NCBI RefSeq assembly: GCF_017876575.1
Contig: NZ_JAGIOE010000001.1
Coordinates: forward strand, 2,170,001-2,234,000
Reading direction: 5' to 3'
Source of the DNA: Paeniglutamicibacter psychrophenolicus
GTDB lineage: Bacteria > Actinomycetota > Actinomycetes > Actinomycetales > Micrococcaceae
DNA length: 64,000 nt
Each line of letters starts with the position of its first letter. Positions within the stretch are counted from its first letter, which is position 1. Made by a program: the position numbers and the translations under genes. The notes under the pieces were generated by a model. That model was not told the DNA's origin, searched no databases, and saw nothing but the letters and a program-made list of their open reading frames with translations. Positions 24,634-32,354 of this stretch are shown one piece after another.

Positions 24634-26688
24634 ATGAAATTCGCATCCCTGGCCAAGATCGCCGTGCCGCTGGGCGTGGTGGGCATCATCATGCTGCTGG
24701 TGGTCCCGGTCCCGGCCTCCCTGCTGGACGTGCTGATCTCGGTATCCATCCTGCTTGCCCTGGTGATCCTGCTGACCACCATGTTCGCCAAGCGGCCGCT
24801 GGACTTCTCGGTATTCCCCTCGCTGCTGCTGGTGGCCACGCTGCTGCGCCTGGGACTGAACGTCGCCTCCACGCGCCTGGTGCTCGGGGACGCGTACGCC
24901 GGGGAAGTGATCGCCGCGTTCGGGAACATCGCGGTGGGCGGCTCGCTGATCATCGGCTGCGTGATCTTCCTGATCCTGGTGGTCATCCAGTTCGTGGTGG
25001 TCACCAAGGGCGCCGAGCGCGTCGCCGAGGTCGGTGCGCGCTTCACCCTCGATGCGATGCCGGGCAAGCAGATGGCCATCGACGCGGATTTGAACGCCGG
25101 GCTGATCACCGACACCCAGGCGCGCGAGCGCCGCGCGGATGTCGCAGCGGAGGCCGACTTCTACGGGGCCATGGACGGCGCCTCCAAGTTCGTCAAGGGC
25201 GACGCCATCGCCGGGCTGATCATCATCATCATCAACCTCGTCGGCGGCATCGCCATCGGCATGGTGCAGCGCGGCATGGGCGTGGGCGAGGCGCTGAACA
25301 CCTATGCGCTGCTGACCATCGGCGACGGCCTGGCCACGCAGATCCCGGCGCTGCTGATGGCCGTGTCCACCGGCATGATCGTCACCCGCTCCAATGCGTC
25401 ATCCGACATGGGCTCCACCGCCTCGGCGCAGCTGGCCCAGTCGCGCACCGCGTTGCTGATTGCCGGGTCCGCGGCGATCGCCCTGGCGCTGGTGCCGGGG
25501 ATGCCGAAGCTGCCCTTCGTGCTCATCGGCTCACTGCTGATCTTCGCCGCCCAGCGCATCAAGGCCAACCAAGCCAAGGAGGACACCCGGGCGGAGGTGG
25601 CACGCCAGAACGAGGCAGCGGTGGTGCCGGCCGAAACCACCGAGGACCTGATCGAGAAGATGAAGGTGCACGCCCTGGAGATCCAGTTGGCCCCGGATCT
25701 GGTGGACGTGGTCAACGGGGGAGGGGACGACCTGCTGGCCCGGGTGCGCGCGCTGCGCCGCCGCGTGGCCATGGAGCTGGGCATCGTGCTGCCTCCGGTG
25801 CGCACCCGCGATTCGGTCGACCTGCCCCCTGCCACCTACGCGATCAGGATCGCCGGGGTGGAGGCCGGGCGCGGCACCGCGCCGCGCGGGAAGATCCTGG
25901 CCCTGGGCGACCACCTGGATTCGCTGCCCGGGGCCATGGTCGTGGAACCGGTCTTCGGGCTGGCGGGCAAGTGGGTCCCGGCCGAGCTGCGGCACAACGC
26001 CGAGATGGCCGGGGCCACCACCATCGACCGGGTGTCGGTGATCGTCACCCATCTGTCCTCGATCGTCAAGGACCAGGCCGCGAGGCTGCTGACCCGGGAG
26101 GACGTGCGGGTGCTCACCGATGCGGTGCGCGAGGCGAACCCCTCGGCCGTGGAGGAACTGGTGCCCTCGCTGCTGTCCCTGGCCGAGGTCCAGCGGGTGC
26201 TCCAGGGCCTGCTCGCCGAATCGGTGCCGATCAACGACCTGGCACGCATCTACGAGGCCCTGGCCCTGCGGGCCAAGGCCGGCACCGACCCGGAGGGCCT
26301 GATCGAGGCCGCCCGCACCGCCCTGGGCCCGGCCATCGCCGCCGGCTATCTGGAAGGCAAATTGTTGCGGGTCGTGATGGTCGACCCGGTCCTGGAACAG
26401 GGCATGCTCGAGGGGTTGCGCCCCTCCGAGGCAGGAAGCCAGATCATGCTCGATGCCGCCCGTCTCGAGGCGGTGCTGGCCTCGGTGAAGCAGATCGCCG
26501 CCGACCTGGAAACCCGCGGCTACTCCGCGGTGCTGGTCTGCGCCCCGGCCCTGCGCCCTGCGGTGCGCCGCCTGCTGGGCACAGCGCCCGGCTCCATCCC
26601 GGTGCTCTCCTACCAGGAGGCCACCGCCGGTGGGGCCGACATTGAGACCGTGGGGGTGGTGCGCGGTGCCGATGCGATTTCAGCTTGA
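24634..26688 (+). CDS. flhA: Flagellar export gate protein FlhA
   Basis: A 684-residue protein with eight predicted membrane helices in the first 310 residues. Characteristic segments are FPSLLLVATLLRLGLNVAST, GERVAEV-like KGAERVAEVGARFTLDAMPG and DFYGAMDGASKFVKGDAIAG (the FHIPEP signature region). The cytoplasmic half (about 330-684) docks chaperone-substrate complexes. The ATG at 24634 is chosen over a long upstream extension because AAGGAG lies 9 bases before it and MKFASLAKIAVPLGVV is the normal FlhA start. Confidence 0.96.
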   Translation: MKFASLAKIAVPLGVVGIIMLLVVPVPASLLDVLISVSILLALVILLTTMFAKRPLDFSVFPSLLLVATLLRLGLNVASTRLVLGDAYAGEVIAAFGNIAVGGSLIIGCVIFLILVVIQFVVVTKGAERVAEVGARFTLDAMPGKQMAIDADLNAGLITDTQARERRADVAAEADFYGAMDGASKFVKGDAIAGLIIIIINLVGGIAIGMVQRGMGVGEALNTYALLTIGDGLATQIPALLMAVSTGMIVTRSNASSDMGSTASAQLAQSRTALLIAGSAAIALALVPGMPKLPFVLIGSLLIFAAQRIKANQAKEDTRAEVARQNEAAVVPAETTEDLIEKMKVHALEIQLAPDLVDVVNGGGDDLLARVRALRRRVAMELGIVLPPVRTRDSVDLPPATYAIRIAGVEAGRGTAPRGKILALGDHLDSLPGAMVVEPVFGLAGKWVPAELRHNAEMAGATTIDRVSVIVTHLSSIVKDQAARLLTREDVRVLTDAVREANPSAVEELVPSLLSLAEVQRVLQGLLAESVPINDLARIYEALALRAKAGTDPEGLIEAARTALGPAIAAGYLEGKLLRVVMVDPVLEQGMLEGLRPSEAGSQIMLDAARLEAVLASVKQIAADLETRGYSAVLVCAPALRPAVRRLLGTAPGSIPVLSYQEATAGGADIETVGVVRGADAISA

Positions 26689-27826
26689 GGGTCCCAGCCT
26701 CGAATCCATCCACGCCGAGGCAGTCGCCGCGCACGGGCCGTCCGCACGCATCGTCTCGGCGGAGAAGGTCACCACCGGCGGCTTCGGCCGGTTCCTGGCC
26801 AAGGAACACTACGAAGCAATCATCGAGGTGCCCGACGAAAACGCCCCCGACGGGCGGGTCATGGGCCCCGGGGACGAACCCCTCGACATCCGGGACCTCG
26901 AGATTGTTGCGGGTCGCGCCGCGGTCGGCCGCCCATCCTTGGAACCGGATCCGGATTCCGGGGACGCCGAGCCGCAGGGCTCCGGCGGGGGCATCAACGG
27001 CTTGCTGGAACGGGCCGATGCCGCCGAACTGCGCCTAGCCCCGGCACCGCCACGGCAGACGCGCCGCGGCGGGCGGCCGACGGTTCCCGGTGCACCGGAT
27101 TTTGCCCGGTTGCTGGATGGGCAGGCCTTTGCCCTCGAACCGTCAACGGGCGCCCGGGCGGCGGACCGCGGCCCGGCAGCAACCGAAGCCACCGGTGCCC
27201 CGGGCGCCGGTTTCCTTCCTTCGGGCCTGCTCCCGGCGGCAACCGAAGCCCGGGACACCTCAGTCCGGGGAATCCTTGTTCCGGGCCCCGGCCCCGCGGC
27301 CACTGCATCCGGGCTCCGACCGGGACGGGACCACGACATCGTTCCCTCGCCGCTGGCCGGTCCCGGGGACCTGGTGGTCGTCATCGGGCTGTGGGGGGAT
27401 GCCGGGATGGCCGCGGAGGAGCTCCACGACGGCACCGCCCTGCGGCGCAATGCCGGGGAGCTGGCGCAGAAGTTCGACGTGGACTCCCTGGCCCGCAGGC
27501 CCGTGACCGACAGGCGCGGCATCCTTCGGGCGCGCGCCGCCGCGGTTGCCGAAGGCGTTCCGTTGCTCGTGGCGGTGGCCATCAATCCGCAACAGGCACT
27601 GCTGCCGCAATTGGAACTGCTCGAGGTGCTGGAGGCCGACCAGCTCTGGGCAGCCGTCGACGCCGGGCGGAAAGTCGAGGACACCGCGGTCTGGGTCAAG
27701 CACGTGGCCTCGGGCCACGGGCTCTACGCGGTGGTGTCCCTGCATGCCGACGAGACCCTTTCGCCGGAATCGGTGTGGGAGCTGGGGTTCCCGGTGATTG
27801 AGGCCCGAGGGCCTTCCTCGGGCTGA
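26672..27826 (+). CDS. FlhF-like protein with degenerate GTPase domain
   Basis: A 384-residue protein overlapping the end of flhA by 17 bases. Residues 1-50 (MRFQLEGPSLESIHAEAVAA, then GPSARIVSAEKVTTGGFGRF) look like the N-terminal segment of FlhF, where a GP-A-I-S motif is followed by GG-G-F. A long Pro/Ala/Gly-rich linker (about 75-225) follows. The last 150 residues resemble an SRP-type GTPase in outline, with a strand DLVVVIGLW and an end segment YAVVSLHADETLSPESVWEL then GFPV, but the P-loop reads GLWGDAGMAAEE and lacks the GKT/S lysine. FlhF normally sets flagellar position and number; here nucleotide binding looks lost. An ordinary unknown protein is the alternative. Confidence 0.6.
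   Translation: MRFQLEGPSLESIHAEAVAAHGPSARIVSAEKVTTGGFGRFLAKEHYEAIIEVPDENAPDGRVMGPGDEPLDIRDLEIVAGRAAVGRPSLEPDPDSGDAEPQGSGGGINGLLERADAAELRLAPAPPRQTRRGGRPTVPGAPDFARLLDGQAFALEPSTGARAADRGPAATEATGAPGAGFLPSGLLPAATEARDTSVRGILVPGPGPAATASGLRPGRDHDIVPSPLAGPGDLVVVIGLWGDAGMAAEELHDGTALRRNAGELAQKFDVDSLARRPVTDRRGILRARAAAVAEGVPLLVAVAINPQQALLPQLELLEVLEADQLWAAVDAGRKVEDTAVWVKHVASGHGLYAVVSLHADETLSPESVWELGFPVIEARGPSSG
27803..27823 (+). terminator. Hairpin at the end of the flagellar operon
   Basis: GCCCGAGG (27803-27810) pairs exactly with CCTCGGGC (27816-27823) around a 5-base loop, inside the last codons before the stop. No U-tract. Confidence 0.45.
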
Positions 27827-27937
27827 TGCGTCGGAATGTGATGTCTCACCCGACTTGGAAGTCACGAGGGGCGCACCGTTGACATTCGGTGTGCGCGGTA
27901 TGTATGCGTACGCCGACATTGAAGATAGAATTGATCC

Positions 27938-28465
27938 ATGAAGACCAGCCCTTCTCTTGATGCCGTCCATGGTGTTGGCGCGGTTGTCCGTGACGTGCGC
28001 AAAAAGAAAAGGCTCACTCAAGCGGAGCTTGCCATCAAGGCACATGTAAGCCGTACATTCGTAGGTGAACTAGAAAAGGGACACCCCGGAGCCGAACTCA
28101 GCAAGGTCATCGACGTTTTCAGTGCATTGGGCTTGTCCCACATATTCGGAGCATCTATTGAGACGCCGAAACCCCCTAAGAAGCCTGGACCCCAGGCTCG
28201 ATTTCGTTCCAAGAGCCGGTCAGGCAAGCGACTTGCCGTGAGCTCGGGCACGATGCGACAAACAGCCGTACCGCTTACTGCGGCACTCACACAAGAAACG
28301 TTAGCTAAAGCCGATGATCGCCTGAGATTTGCAGACGCCGGTCTGGCCCTAGCCGGTCACAAGGTCACTGACCCCGTCTTGCGCGACATCGTCAAACGTT
28401 CAGCGACCCAGTCGCTCACACCTGAAGAGGCCATTGCGGCAGCCCGTCGGCACGTTCAAGGCTAA
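27938..28465 (+). CDS. HTH (HipB-type) regulator fused to a VbhA-like antitoxin domain
   Basis: A 175-residue protein. Residues about 11-70 form an XRE/Cro-type helix-turn-helix (VRKKKRLTQAELAIKAHVSR, then TFVGELEKG). After a basic linker, residues about 125-172 (RLRFADAGLALAGHKVTDPV) resemble VbhA/FicA antitoxins that block Fic toxins. In known VbhA the inhibitory helix reads S/T-x-x-x-E-G; here the aligned positions appear to be G and A (GLALAG), so the inhibitory motif looks weakened. A TAGAAT box ends 6 bases before the ATG, consistent with a leaderless message. The stop overlaps the ATG of the Fic gene (TAATG), the usual antitoxin-toxin coupling. Confidence 0.72.
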   Translation: MKTSPSLDAVHGVGAVVRDVRKKKRLTQAELAIKAHVSRTFVGELEKGHPGAELSKVIDVFSALGLSHIFGASIETPKPPKKPGPQARFRSKSRSGKRLAVSSGTMRQTAVPLTAALTQETLAKADDRLRFADAGLALAGHKVTDPVLRDIVKRSATQSLTPEEAIAAARRHVQG

Positions 28466-29122
28466 TGGTTCCAAATAATACTCAGCGAAACATTTTTCGT
28501 ACCTGGGATGACTATTTCATCCCAGGTACATCTGTCTTGAAGAACAAATTCACGCGACCTGATATGCCCTTCGGAGAAACAGATCCGGATAAATTGCAGA
28601 CACTTGAAAACGTAACCACCAATATTAGGCTTCAAGCCCTCTTTGATGACCCCATCCAGGGTCAGTTCGATTATGCGCACATGAAAGCAATCCACAAGCA
28701 TGTGTTCCAAGACGTCTACGAATGGGCCGGACAGGAACGCGTGGGGCCCAGTGGATTCATGAACAAAAATGGTCATATTCTACTATGCGGCGGGGCCAGC
28801 ACTCACCGAAGCCGCTGAGGTGCAGTACGCCAGACTTGCGGACAAGCAGTTCTTACAAGGCTTGCCGATAGAGAAGTTCGTCGCTGAATTGGCGGAGTGC
28901 TGGGGTGAAATCAACGTCATTCACAGCTTCCGCGAGGGCAACACCCGAACGCAATTCGTATTCTTCGCCCAACTGGTAGAACAGGGTGGATATCGCATAG
29001 ACACTTCACAATTTTCCTTTGACTCACCGCTGCGTGACGAATTCGTGCAGGCTCGTTTCGACAGCCAAGATAATGGAAGTAACGCCAGGCTAGCAACGGT
29101 CCTGAGCAAAGTAGTCAGCTGA
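28465..29122 (+). pseudogene. Fic-domain (VbhT/FicT-type) toxin gene with a frameshift
   Basis: Two overlapping frames together make one Fic protein of about 218 residues. The first (28465 to about 28785) encodes the N-terminal helices ending HKHVFQDVYEWAGQERVGPS. The second (from about 28770 to 29122) continues with YYAAGPALTEAAEVQYARLA and holds the catalytic motif HSFREGNTRTQFVFF (consensus HxFx(D/E)GNGRxxR). Fic enzymes transfer AMP or similar groups to target proteins. One extra base near 28765-28795 breaks the frame; a run of five A (28764-28768) is a likely place. The last motif Arg position is Phe-flanked Gln rather than Arg. It may be a dead gene, a sequencing error, or a slippage site. 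Confidence 0.75.
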
Positions 29123-29627
29123 GCACGAACACGCTTCGTCGTTGGTGGAATGGTCCCGCGCATCAGCCCGCCAGCAGGTTCCAGTTTTTCATTCTGTGTT
29201 ATGCGGTGGTGAGCAGAAGGGTCCGGTGGTGTCCCCAACAGTTCTGCTTTCACACGACCTGCTGGGCTTGTCTGCGTGGGAGTTGACCTATGAGAATCCT
29301 TGACTCGATGCGATAAATGGACACCTCTATCAAGATCCCATGCTTGTCGAGTTCGCCCAATTGTCGTAGGTTGATTTTTATGGCCACCAACAGGGCCGGC
29401 AATCAGTCGTGCGGAAGCCATGGAACGGGAAGCGCACGATTCACCGAAGGTCTCGTTCGTCGCATAGCGAGACCTCAAGGCATGACGAACCGACGATGTG
29501 CGCTTACATCCATTCTCATGGATCGGCTCCGTTGCGAGATTTGCATCCCTGCGCAGAATCCACCCGGACATGTTGAGGCATCGTGGCTGTCGGAAGCCGA
29601 GGTCGAGAGCCGGGTTATGATTGTGCG
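29123..29627. other. Intergenic stretch with nested inverted repeats, no supported gene
   Basis: About 500 bases between the fic remnant and csrA. An outer 9-bp inverted repeat, CCAGCAGGT (29171-29179) and ACCTGCTGG (29257-29265), encloses an inner one, AGCAGAA (29212-29218) and TTCTGCT (29242-29248) followed by TT, which could end fic transcription. Short open frames across 29317-29667 show no protein-like pattern. Just before csrA a TATGAT box occupies 29616-29621. Confidence 0.5.
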
Positions 29628-29894
29628 GTGCTGGTACTTACTCGGAAGGTCGGAGAACAGGTCCTGATTGGCGAGGACATCGTGGTGACGATCCTCGATG
29701 TCAAGGGCGATTCGATCAAAATCGGATTCGACGCCCCCCGCGGCATCAAGATCCAGCGGGCCGAGATGCTCGCCGCCGTGACCGAGGCAAACCAGCAGGC
29801 AGCTGCAGCCGCCAACGAGGCCGCCGAAGCGCGGCTGAAGGCCCTCTTCCCGGCGTCTCCCAAGCCGTACGCACCCGATGCGCCGAGCGCCTGA
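29628..29894 (+). CDS. csrA: Carbon storage regulator / translational regulator CsrA
   Basis: An 88-residue RNA-binding regulator. The start LVLTRKVGEQVLIGEDIVVT and the segment GDSIKIGFDAPRGIKIQRAE are the CsrA beta-strands, with the RNA-contacting Leu4, Thr5, Arg6 and the later Arg in the IQRAE helix conserved. The family is usually about 60-75 residues; here an Ala-rich helix (AANEAAEARLKALFPASPK) extends the C-terminus. CsrA binds GGA motifs in leaders and blocks ribosomes; fliC carries two such sites. FliW, its usual partner, is not in the window. The GTG at 29628 is 6 bases after a TATGAT box and has no ribosome site, suggesting a leaderless message. An upstream extension to 29583 is unlikely. 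Confidence 0.93.
   Translation: MLVLTRKVGEQVLIGEDIVVTILDVKGDSIKIGFDAPRGIKIQRAEMLAAVTEANQQAAAAANEAAEARLKALFPASPKPYAPDAPSA
29873..29890 (+). repeat. Left copy of an 18-bp direct repeat (at csrA 3' end)
   Basis: ACCCGATGCGCCGAGCGC ends 4 bases before the last base of the csrA stop codon. The identical 18 bases recur at 33455-33472, and in both places they are followed by a stop codon in the same frame (GCC TGA here, GCT TAA there). The two copies bracket the HigBA-like remnant and the three-gene operon. Confidence 0.85.
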
Positions 29895-29915
29895 ACGTCG
29901 GGACCAATCCCGCCG

Positions 29916-29936
29916 CGGGCAATAGGCACATGCCCG
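29916..29936 (+). terminator. Possible terminator after csrA
   Basis: CGGGCA (29916-29921) pairs with TGCCCG (29931-29936) around a 9-base loop and is followed by TGTTTG. Modest stem; moderate support. Confidence 0.5.
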
Positions 29937-29995
29937 TGTTTGATTTCTGCGACACCTAGACTTCGGGTGTGCCAACTGGGGTCTGAAGTTCCCCG

Positions 29996-30300
29996 TCAGG
30001 CGATTTGGATGAGTTCGTCTCCAAGCTCAACCTCGACACGGAGCTTGCCGCCAATGGCCTCAACATACTTGCGCAATGTATCAACCTGCGTCCGCTCGAT
30101 ATCCCCGTGCTCTATTCGCGGCACCCGGTTCTGCGTGACTTGGAGGCGTCCGGCAAGCTGGACCTGCGTCAAGTCCGAAGCTTCGCGCAATTCGCGCAAG
30201 CGGTAGGCTCGAATCTCTTCGAGCTTGCGTTAATATGGGCATCAACGACGGCCCTGTCAACAGGACGATTCGCCAACATTCCCTCCATGGTCTTTGCCAT
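29996..30300 (-). pseudogene. HigA-type HTH antitoxin gene broken by a frameshift
   Basis: The reading starts with ATG (30298-30300, complement) as MAKTMEGMLANRPVDRAVVD then AHI, and continues in another frame as RKLEEIRAYRLRELREASDL followed by the helix-turn-helix TQVQLAGRLQVTQNRVPRIE and the conserved end EAIGGKLRVEVELGDELIQI. One missing base near 30230 joins the two parts; in the second frame a TAA stands just before RKLEE. A short 67-residue piece could still be made from a TTG at 30199. Such HTH proteins repress and neutralise RelE/HigB-like toxins. The ATG overlaps the toxin stop (ATGA), the usual toxin-then-antitoxin order of HigBA modules. Confidence 0.7.
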
Positions 30301-30575
30301 CACGGCGCTCCTTTCAGCATCTTCAAATGATTGCCGAATAGGTCATGGGCAATCGGAATATTCGTCACATACCATTTGCGCCAGCTCCCTGGTTTGTCAC
30401 CGGCAACCAACAAGATGGCTAGGCGCTTGGGATCGAACGCAAACAGCACTCGCAATTCTGATCTACCCCCGGAACCTGGTTGCAATACCTTCATGTTCTC
30501 GTGCCGGGACTGCTCCACGGTATCGACCAAGGGTCGATCGAGCTATGCGGCCGCGTTTGATAAACGATGCGCCTC
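30300..30575 (-). pseudogene. HigB/RelE-like toxin gene lacking a normal 5' part
   Basis: From a TTG at 30530 the frame gives 76 residues with the second half of a HigB-type (phage Gp49-like) toxin: ENMKVLQPGSGGRSELRVLF, then AFDPKRLAILLVAGDKPGSW and KWYVTNIPIAHDLFGNHLKM. Family members are near 110 residues, so about 35-40 N-terminal residues are missing. Upstream, the frame is closed by a TAG (30543-30545), and only a degenerate match to the usual ENGPxLGRPLVDT lead-in can be read. It probably encodes an inactive mRNA endonuclease fragment. It directly precedes the broken antitoxin gene. Confidence 0.65.
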
Positions 30576-30981
30576 ACCACCCTGAGAAGACAACGTGCAG
30601 GTTACCTAGCTCATGTGTTTTGTGAGAAAAATGGTGCGCGTGGAGTTTTCTGGCAATGGTGGTTCGTTCAAAATCGCAGCTGGCAGTTTGGTTGTCTTGT
30701 CTACGGAAGACTAAAATGGATAGGCGTGCCGAACTGTGAGGCTGTCACGAAAACGGGCCCCCTCACCGAATTATCCCCGACTTTCCATTAGCAGGATGAG
30801 AACATCATTGCTTGGGACTGGACTTCTGATCTCGCGGTTTTGTGTTCACAAGCATTGACTGGTCTTCCATGGAACGTGTATTGAATCATGCACATGTAGG
30901 TTGCGAGGCAGCTTCAGATTTCCGTGTGATTCTCGAGAAAGCCACTCGTCTCTGACGGTGGTGTGAAGTAGAGTGTGAACT
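30576..30981. other. Intergenic stretch, no supported gene
   Basis: About 400 bases, A/T-richer than the core genes. A 27-codon frame from the ATG at 30631 (MVRVEFSGNGGSFKIAAGSL) looks protein-like but ends quickly and may be a gene remnant. A TAGAGT box at 30969-30974 lies 7 bases before the next start codon and could be its -10 element. Confidence 0.4.
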
Positions 30982-31794
30982 ATGCATGAACGTGAACGCT
31001 TTCGTCCCTTTACTGGCGACACTTCCAAGCGAATTCTTCTGAACGATGCGCCATTGTCGATGGTCCTATGCCAGATTCGGTGGCCAGAGCTTGGTCACCT
31101 GCAACTCGACATGAAACCACGTGTGCTGGAGTTTGGGTCGAAGCTTAGTGACTACCCGATCTTCCAAGAGTCTCAAGAAATTTCCTACACGGTCACGCCC
31201 GAAGGCGTGCACCAAGGGGGCGGCGGGACCGTTTTTCAGTGGCGTTCTATCGACGGTACCTGGAACGTCAGCCTAGGACGACGATTTCTAAGTTTGTACT
31301 GTACTGATTATCCAGGGTTCACAATTTTCAGCGAACGACTAACTAAAATTCTCGAGCTCTTAGAAGAGCATATGGGCGTGCCCCTGATCGAGCGTGTCGG
31401 AGTGCGATACGTAAACCAGATCGTTGACGCTCGACTTATTGACAATCTCGAAGAGTATGTAAGCCCTGTTGTGCTGGGATACTCGTCACTCGTTCCTGCT
31501 TCTCCGGAAATAATGTTGGTCAGCAACGCGAACCAAGCACTGTACTCGATCGAGGACGTGATGTTGCAGGTTCGTTCAGGCATGGTTCCTGCCGATCAGT
31601 CAGTAGATCCGGCAGTCCCAGCCGCGAACACTGAGTCGTGGGTGTTGGACCTAGACGCATTTAATGGAAATGTTCTTCCCTTTAGTGTTCCCGATGTATT
31701 GGACGCGGTTGGCAAGCTGTCAGACACTGCATACGACTTTTTTAAGTTGGTTGTAACCGACGGATTCATACGAGAGTTTGGTGGTGAGTCGTGA
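30982..31794 (+). CDS. TIGR04255-family protein, first gene of a three-gene accessory operon
   Basis: A 270-residue soluble protein. I place it in the TIGR04255 family from the order of its segments: a start with LNDAPLSMVLCQIRWPEL, then EISYTVTPEGVHQGGGGTVF, the Trp/Leu-rich FLSLYCTDYPGFTIFSERLT, and VPLIERVGVRYVNQI. This family is scattered among bacteria and its function is not established. No membrane segment or catalytic motif is evident. A TAGAGT box ends 7 bases before the ATG, fitting a leaderless message. The stop overlaps the start of the next gene (GTGA), so the three genes 30982-33289 are translated together. Codon use is less G/C-biased than in the flanking core genes. Confidence 0.75.
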   Translation: MHERERFRPFTGDTSKRILLNDAPLSMVLCQIRWPELGHLQLDMKPRVLEFGSKLSDYPIFQESQEISYTVTPEGVHQGGGGTVFQWRSIDGTWNVSLGRRFLSLYCTDYPGFTIFSERLTKILELLEEHMGVPLIERVGVRYVNQIVDARLIDNLEEYVSPVVLGYSSLVPASPEIMLVSNANQALYSIEDVMLQVRSGMVPADQSVDPAVPAANTESWVLDLDAFNGNVLPFSVPDVLDAVGKLSDTAYDFFKLVVTDGFIREFGGES

Positions 31795-32354
31795 CAGTGA
31801 CAATGACGATGATGACGACAACGACACCGCCCCTAACGACACAGAAGGTCAGTGTTCCATTCGTGCTCGCGTTTGGGGCAGCTCTGGCCGTTTCCTCGGC
31901 CTTGTCTCCGACAGCTCCGGTCAGTGATTGGACCGTACTGTGGGTGAACAATGCCTCGATCGGCATGCCTGACCAAGCAATGGAGACCTCAACCGGACAG
32001 TCAACTACGACTCAGCCCGTCGCAAGCAGCCTCACCCCCGCTGAAAACATCTCGAAGCTTCGTGTACTTTCCGGTCTGACCGCAGATCAGGTCGGTCGTC
32101 TTCTCGGGGTGAGCCGGCGGTCGGTGCAGAACTGGGTGGCAGGCAATGCTATGGCCGCACAGCATGAAGAGCACGTATCCCGGCTCTTGTCGGTCGTTCA
32201 AGCGCTTCCAGGTTCGACCGCAGAAGAGCGCAGGAGTGCGCTCCTTGACTCCAGCAATGGGGAGAGCCTGTTCCACAAGCTTCTGGCCCAGCGCGCGGAG
32301 GCTAGCAGGGTGCAAGGTCGACCACTTTCGGTGGGAGAGCGGATTTCTTTGTGA
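31791..32354 (+). CDS. Membrane-anchored helix-turn-helix protein, second gene of the accessory operon
   Basis: A 187-residue protein with an unusual layout. A Thr-rich start (MTVTMTMMTTTTPPLTT) is followed by one hydrophobic segment (about 20-40, VPFVLAFGAALAVSSALSPT). A polar linker with a Thr/Ser/Gln-rich stretch follows, then a helix-turn-helix at about 83-120 (ENISKLRVLSGLTADQVGRL, then LGVSRRSVQNWVAG), and a helical C-terminus (LFHKLLAQRAEASRV). A DNA-binding domain tied to the membrane would suit a sensor-regulator, but no ligand domain is seen. GTG start overlapping the preceding stop; it overlaps the next gene by GTGA. Confidence 0.7.
   Translation: MTVTMTMMTTTTPPLTTQKVSVPFVLAFGAALAVSSALSPTAPVSDWTVLWVNNASIGMPDQAMETSTGQSTTTQPVASSLTPAENISKLRVLSGLTADQVGRLLGVSRRSVQNWVAGNAMAAQHEEHVSRLLSVVQALPGSTAEERRSALLDSSNGESLFHKLLAQRAEASRVQGRPLSVGERISL

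Noticed and set aside
28862-28872. CCGATAG inside the Fic gene as a further flagellar promoter
   Set aside because: No CTAAC box at the required distance and it lies within coding sequence.
29317-29667. Open frame of 116 codons before csrA
   Set aside because: No domain-like sequence, no ribosome site, and it overlaps the csrA start.
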